Source: an uncultured Clostridia bacterium
GTDB taxonomy: Bacteria > Bacillota > Clostridia > UBA1381
DNA: 11,118 bases
Direction: 5' to 3'
Assembly (NCBI GenBank): GCA_934454215.1
Contig: CAKSGG010000110.1
Span: forward strand, 1 to 11,118
Positions 7,974 through 11,118 of this stretch are shown one piece after another; the stretch's first letter is position 1, and every line of letters begins with the position of its first letter. The notes beneath the pieces are model-generated. The model did not search any database and was not told the DNA's origin. It saw only the letters and a list, made by a program, of their open reading frames with translations. The position numbers were made by a program, and so were the translations under genes.

Positions 7974-10861
7974 AATCCGTTAATGAGGTTATTTATTGCC
8001 GCTGCCGCCTCGGCTCTTGTCGCATTTTTCCGGGGCATAAATTTATTATCGTCACTGCCCTTAAGCAATCCGGCATTGACCGCTTTTCCCACGAATTCAG
8101 CCGCCCAATCGCTTATATTTTCACTGTCGCTAAACGTAAGCTGTGCCTGCTGTACCGTTTGTGCTGTCTTGTACTCATATGCGGCGACAAGAATTTTTGC
8201 CATTGCTTCTCTTGTTATATTGCTGTTTGGCATAAATTCGCCGTTACTGCCGTTTATTATGCACTTACCGCAAAGAGCCTCAACGTCTGTTGCAAACCAA
8301 TCGTCCTTTGATACATCGGTAAACTCGCCGATATAGTCCGTCTTTTCAATTTCAAGTATTCTCGATACAAGGCTTGCAAACTGCGCTCTTGTTATATACT
8401 CGTTCGGAGCAAATTCATCTTCGCTTATACCGTTTATGATTTTCTTTTCGGTCAGCTTTTTTATAATTTTCTCCGCCCAGTGACCGCTGATGTCCTTAAA
8501 GCCCGTTTCGGTCGGCTCTGGCGCTGCCGACGGTTCGGGAGTGGAATATATTTTTATGGTGGTCGAACCGCCCGTATTTCCTCCTCCGCCACCGCCGCCG
8601 CTGCCGCCGCTTGACGGTATTGTAACTCCCAAAGTCGTATATGCCGTGCCCTTAACTCCGAATATATTTGACGGAGTAATGCGAGCCGTTACGGTTTTTC
8701 CCGCATAGCTGCCGATGACGGTAATCGTATCGCTGCCGCTTTTTACAACGTTCCCGCCGACAAGCCATTCAACAAGGTTATCGCCCTTTGTTCCGTAATC
8801 GTCCTGAATCGTATATTCAACCGTAAGAACAGCGCCTACCGACCATGAACCTTTTATCTCGGCTGATTTTACATAAGGCGTCATACCTTTCATTGCCGTT
8901 TCAAGAGATGAAAGTCTTTCATCAAGAGCCTTTTTTCTGTCGGTATCGGAAACCTTTTCAACCACTTCCTTTGCCGTTACAAAATCGGCATAAGCTTTTG
9001 TTTCCTCTGCTTTTTTCAGTGCGTCCTCCGCCGCCGATACTTTTATGTCCTCTCTGAACTCGTCAATTTTAGATGACAGCTTTTTCAGATATGCGCTTAA
9101 ATCATCTTTAATTACGCCCTCCGCAAGTACATCTACGGATTTTTCGGCAGTCTCGTATTTTGCTATGGCATTTTCCTTGTCCGCATTGTCTATTAAAGCC
9201 TGCACCTCGTCAAGCGCCGTTTGAGCGGCACTGCCGTAGCCGTTCGGGTATTTCTGTAATACCAAGCCCCCGAACATATTCGCACCGTCGGATTGAAACG
9301 ATACAATTGATGTTTCATATGTATAATCACATTCGACCGAAACGCTCTTCCTCACGTTATCCGAAACGGCAGCTGCGGTTACCGAATTATTTGAAATTCT
9401 CAGCGTAATCAGTCCGTTAAAATTATCCTCCAGTTCTTCCTCACACATCGGCATATTCGGCACTGACAGCTTTAATTTTCCGTTGTCGACAAAAACCATT
9501 ATACAAATACCGTTTTTATCAGATACCGAAAAGCTTAATTTTCCGTCATTTACCTTTGCACGATAACCGAACAGCAATTCCGTATTGCCCGTTTTTGAAT
9601 ACGGCTTTAAAATTCCTCTGAACACGCTTGTATTATCAAGACTTACGAAATTACCGTCCGTATAAACAACGCTGTCGTCAGCCTTTTCGATAAAATCCGA
9701 ATCCTTATACCAGCCGTCCGAAAAGCCTGTTTTTTGCGAATCCTCGGCTGTAACGGAATTGAGTTTTTCGCCGTTCGGCAATTCCTCCATTTTTATGAGC
9801 GACTCGTCTATATCCACAATGTAAATATAGTTCTGAACTCTTTCCACCACAGCTTCAAGCTCGCATTTTTCATCGCAGTCGTCAACTATCGCAAGGCTGT
9901 CCTGCGCATTATATACGCCCACTTGGGCTTCTTCTTTATTCTCTTTCGTTACGCCGTCCGCAAAATCATACTGTTTAAGATTTTCAACCGCGGCTTTTGC
10001 GTCATCAAGATATTTTACGGTGTTGTCCGAATATAAGTTGACTTTAATTTTACTGTATTCTATACTTACATTTTCGCCCGCACCGCCCGACAGAACAAAT
10101 ATTCCGCCGTTCTCCTTTGCATCAGTCAATGCGGTGCTTATATCAATTTTTAAAGTACCCGTATATTCCTTCCATGTCTGCCCCGGTACATCAATATAGT
10201 CCAAGTCCAATACCTTTCCGCTGAACTCAAACAGTCTTTTTGAAACGGGTCTGCCATCAATATACGCTTTAAATGCGGCATATTCATTGCTGCTTTCGTC
10301 ATATGTACCCTCTGTCATTTCCGTCGGATATGCGTCAAGCAAATCATAATACACCCACCCTACCGTACGTGTATTTCTGAAGCTTGTGACATCAGTTTCA
10401 AACTCCATTTTCTTTATGTCCGTTAAATCGGGCAGTTCATATCCGCATATAAAAATACATGAATATGCCGAAAATCCTACCGTCTGATTTATAACAACAT
10501 TTTTCGCATTTCCCGTCAGACCGTATGCCAGACGTCTGTAATTTGCAAATTGGTCGGGGGTTATCTCCTGTTTTGTCATGTAGTTCATGACCGTATCGGA
10601 AAACGCCGTTTTAAATGTATCCGTATCAAAATGTTCTCCGTCAGTCACTCTCTGCGCCAAATCTCTGTATACAACGGTCATATTCGCAAGAGCCGAAGCA
10701 TCAACTCCGAGTATTTCCGCATTTTCCGTTACGGCGGCTCGCATTTGTTCCGTTGTATACGCACCGTTGATTATATCCGTTACGTCCTGCGCCATAACGG
10801 TATTAAATGACGGAATAAGCATGGCAAGGCTTAAAGCTGTGCTTATTATTTTTTTCTTCAT
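7961..10861 (-). CDS. SLH-anchored cell-surface protein with lectin-like modules (non-catalytic)
   Basis: Seen: 966 residues from the ATG at 10861. I prefer this start to the ATG at 10873 because GGAGG (10871-10867) lies 5 nt upstream of it; the 10873 ATG overlaps that site and would put MEDK before the signal peptide. The signal peptide ends near VMA|QD (residue 24). Domains in order: a helical module (about 25-95), a beta-rich module (107-276) closely similar to one in the third gene, a helical stretch with a CxxxC pair, a second beta-rich region (about 367-540), a charged helical or coiled-coil region (541-660), an Ig-like domain (about 662-748), a Gly/Ser and Pro linker, and three SLH repeats (788-838, 847-898, 910-962) carrying TRAQ, TREA and TRAE. 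Known: SLH domains bind pyruvylated secondary cell-wall polymer. Inferred: with no catalytic domain visible, it probably binds or presents glycan at the cell surface for the two lyases encoded next. SLH anchoring is near certain; the binding role is a guess. Confidence 0.9.
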   Translation of the reverse strand: MKKKIISTALSLAMLIPSFNTVMAQDVTDIINGAYTTEQMRAAVTENAEILGVDASALANMTVVYRDLAQRVTDGEHFDTDTFKTAFSDTVMNYMTKQEITPDQFANYRRLAYGLTGNAKNVVINQTVGFSAYSCIFICGYELPDLTDIKKMEFETDVTSFRNTRTVGWVYYDLLDAYPTEMTEGTYDESSNEYAAFKAYIDGRPVSKRLFEFSGKVLDLDYIDVPGQTWKEYTGTLKIDISTALTDAKENGGIFVLSGGAGENVSIEYSKIKVNLYSDNTVKYLDDAKAAVENLKQYDFADGVTKENKEEAQVGVYNAQDSLAIVDDCDEKCELEAVVERVQNYIYIVDIDESLIKMEELPNGEKLNSVTAEDSQKTGFSDGWYKDSDFIEKADDSVVYTDGNFVSLDNTSVFRGILKPYSKTGNTELLFGYRAKVNDGKLSFSVSDKNGICIMVFVDNGKLKLSVPNMPMCEEELEDNFNGLITLRISNNSVTAAAVSDNVRKSVSVECDYTYETSIVSFQSDGANMFGGLVLQKYPNGYGSAAQTALDEVQALIDNADKENAIAKYETAEKSVDVLAEGVIKDDLSAYLKKLSSKIDEFREDIKVSAAEDALKKAEETKAYADFVTAKEVVEKVSDTDRKKALDERLSSLETAMKGMTPYVKSAEIKGSWSVGAVLTVEYTIQDDYGTKGDNLVEWLVGGNVVKSGSDTITVIGSYAGKTVTARITPSNIFGVKGTAYTTLGVTIPSSGGSGGGGGGGNTGGSTTIKIYSTPEPSAAPEPTETGFKDISGHWAEKIIKKLTEKKIINGISEDEFAPNEYITRAQFASLVSRILEIEKTDYIGEFTDVSKDDWFATDVEALCGKCIINGSNGEFMPNSNITREAMAKILVAAYEYKTAQTVQQAQLTFSDSENISDWAAEFVGKAVNAGLLKGSDDNKFMPRKNATRAEAAAAINNLINGLEGR
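8579..8614 (-). repeat. GC-rich triplet run encoding a Gly/Ser linker
   Basis: Consecutive GGC, GGT, GGA and AGC codons encode a flexible linker of about a dozen Gly and Ser residues between the Ig-like domain and the SLH anchor. A Pro-rich stretch (PEPSAAPEP) follows a little further on. The triplet pattern could change length without breaking the frame. Confidence 0.7.
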
Positions 10862-10866
10862 CTTAT

Positions 10867-10871
10867 CCTCC
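10867..10871 (-). promoter_or_regulatory. Shine-Dalgarno site that decides the gene 1 start
   Basis: GGAGG sits 5 nt upstream of the ATG at 10861. The in-frame ATG at 10873 overlaps this site and has only a weak GGCGGA before it, so the downstream ATG, followed at once by the KKK of a signal peptide, is the likelier start. Confidence 0.75.
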
Positions 10872-10876
10872 ATTCC

Positions 10877-10891
10877 GCCGCAGTCAGCGGC
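10877..10891 (-). other. Short GC-rich hairpin just upstream of the gene 1 RBS
   Basis: GCCGC / GCGGC is a perfect 5-bp stem around a 5-nt loop, ending 5 nt before GGAGG. If it folds in the mRNA it would stand directly against the ribosome binding site. No T-run follows, so it is not a terminator. Its function is unknown. Confidence 0.5.
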
Positions 10892-10899
10892 ATAAATCC

Positions 10900-10942
10900 A
10901 ACATGAAAAAGAAGCAAGATGCGCCGCTTACTTTTTCATGTT
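10900..10942 (-). repeat. Long inverted repeat in the 5' leader of the operon
   Basis: The arms AACATGAAAAAG (10900-10911) and CTTTTTCATGTT (10931-10942) are perfectly complementary over 12 bp. AAGC/GCTT (10912-10915 with 10926-10929) extends the stem to 16 bp with a single bulged base at 10930 and a 10-nt loop. On the minus strand the descending arm contains CTTTTT, so the inner part resembles a weak terminator or attenuator (AAGC stem followed by a T5 run). It may regulate or stabilise the leader mRNA; no direct evidence for either. Confidence 0.6.
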
Positions 10943-11118
10943 TACAACCATTCCTTTCTGCGCTTTAAGGCACAAAATTTAAGTCTGAAAGAAAATCGCT
11001 CAGAGTGCTGCTTTGCAGCGAGTGGTGCTGTACAATGGTATTTCTCACTGCGGTTCGGTCACTGAATGGCTCTGACAATTCACCGAATTGTCATTCACTA
11101 CCATTCAGCCGCTTCGCT
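10943..11118. repeat. Non-coding, structured repeat-like region upstream of the operon
   Basis: No credible gene is present. The block from about 11001 is dense in inverted repeats: GCTGC-TTT-GCAGC (11007-11019); TGACAATTC-ACC-GAATTGTCA (11073-11093, 9-bp perfect stem); and an outer stem CTGAATGG (11062-11069) with CCATTCAG (11101-11108) enclosing it. AATGGTA (11034-11040) can also pair with TACCATT (11099-11105), which competes with the outer stem. The look is that of an interspersed intergenic repeat or a structured untranslated RNA. The operon promoter should lie here or further right, but I find no convincing -35/-10 pair. Confidence 0.5.

Noticed and set aside
8490..8708. Plus-strand open frame with a run of prolines
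   Set aside because: It is the antisense of the Gly/Ser linker codons of the SLH-protein gene. It has no signal peptide or recognisable domain and lies wholly inside a clear gene.
10862..10873. Four-codon N-terminal extension (MEDK) of the SLH protein
   Set aside because: The extra ATG overlaps the best Shine-Dalgarno sequence and would place acidic residues before the KKK of the signal peptide; the ATG at 10861 is better placed.
11045..11104. Minus-strand 19-codon frame starting MVVNDNSVN
   Set aside because: It lies across the strongest inverted repeats and has no ribosome binding site, so the base pattern is better explained by the structured repeat than by a coding peptide.
10874..11118. 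A sigma-70 type promoter for the operon
   Set aside because: I looked for TTGACA/TATAAT-like pairs on the minus strand. Only poor matches appear (for example TTGCTT with TATGCC 17 nt later, inside the hairpin zone), not enough to annotate.
10900..11118. CRISPR array or transposon end
   Set aside because: The repeats are inverted and unequal, with no regular direct repeats and spacers, and no transposase or target-site duplication is visible.

Overview
The window looks like chromosomal DNA from an anaerobic Gram-positive bacterium of the Clostridia (Bacillota) type. The signs are three S-layer homology (SLH) repeats, Sec signal peptides of the MKKK/MKKI kind, strong GGAGG-type ribosome binding sites, tight gene packing and moderately AT-rich codon use. 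A gut or rumen polysaccharide degrader would fit; the species cannot be named from the sequence.

Layout, all on the minus strand and so read from right to left. Positions 10874-11118 are non-coding and rich in inverted repeats: a repeat-like structured block (about 11001-11108), then two hairpins (10900-10942 and 10877-10891) just before the first gene. Then come three large secreted-protein genes that touch each other through TAATG stop/start overlaps. Gene 1 (10861-7961) encodes a non-catalytic surface protein with three C-terminal SLH domains. Gene 2 (7961-5037) encodes a heparinase II/III-like polysaccharide lyase. Gene 3 (5037-91) encodes a very large multidomain heparinase II/III-like lyase. 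Positions 1-90 hold a weak hairpin and, at the very edge, what looks like one half of a long rho-independent terminator.

The three genes read as one operon for attack on a uronic-acid-containing polysaccharide outside the cell. Gene 1 would be held on the cell wall by its SLH domains and display a beta-sandwich, presumably glycan-binding, domain. Genes 2 and 3 are paralogous lyases that keep the same candidate catalytic Tyr and His. Gene 3 shares with gene 1 an N-terminal pair of modules, a helical unit followed by the same beta-sandwich, so anchor protein and enzyme may recognise the same glycan or surface partner. The substrate, the CAZy family and the exact role of the shared modules cannot be settled from sequence alone. 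No transporter, regulator, tRNA, rRNA, CRISPR array or transposase is visible.
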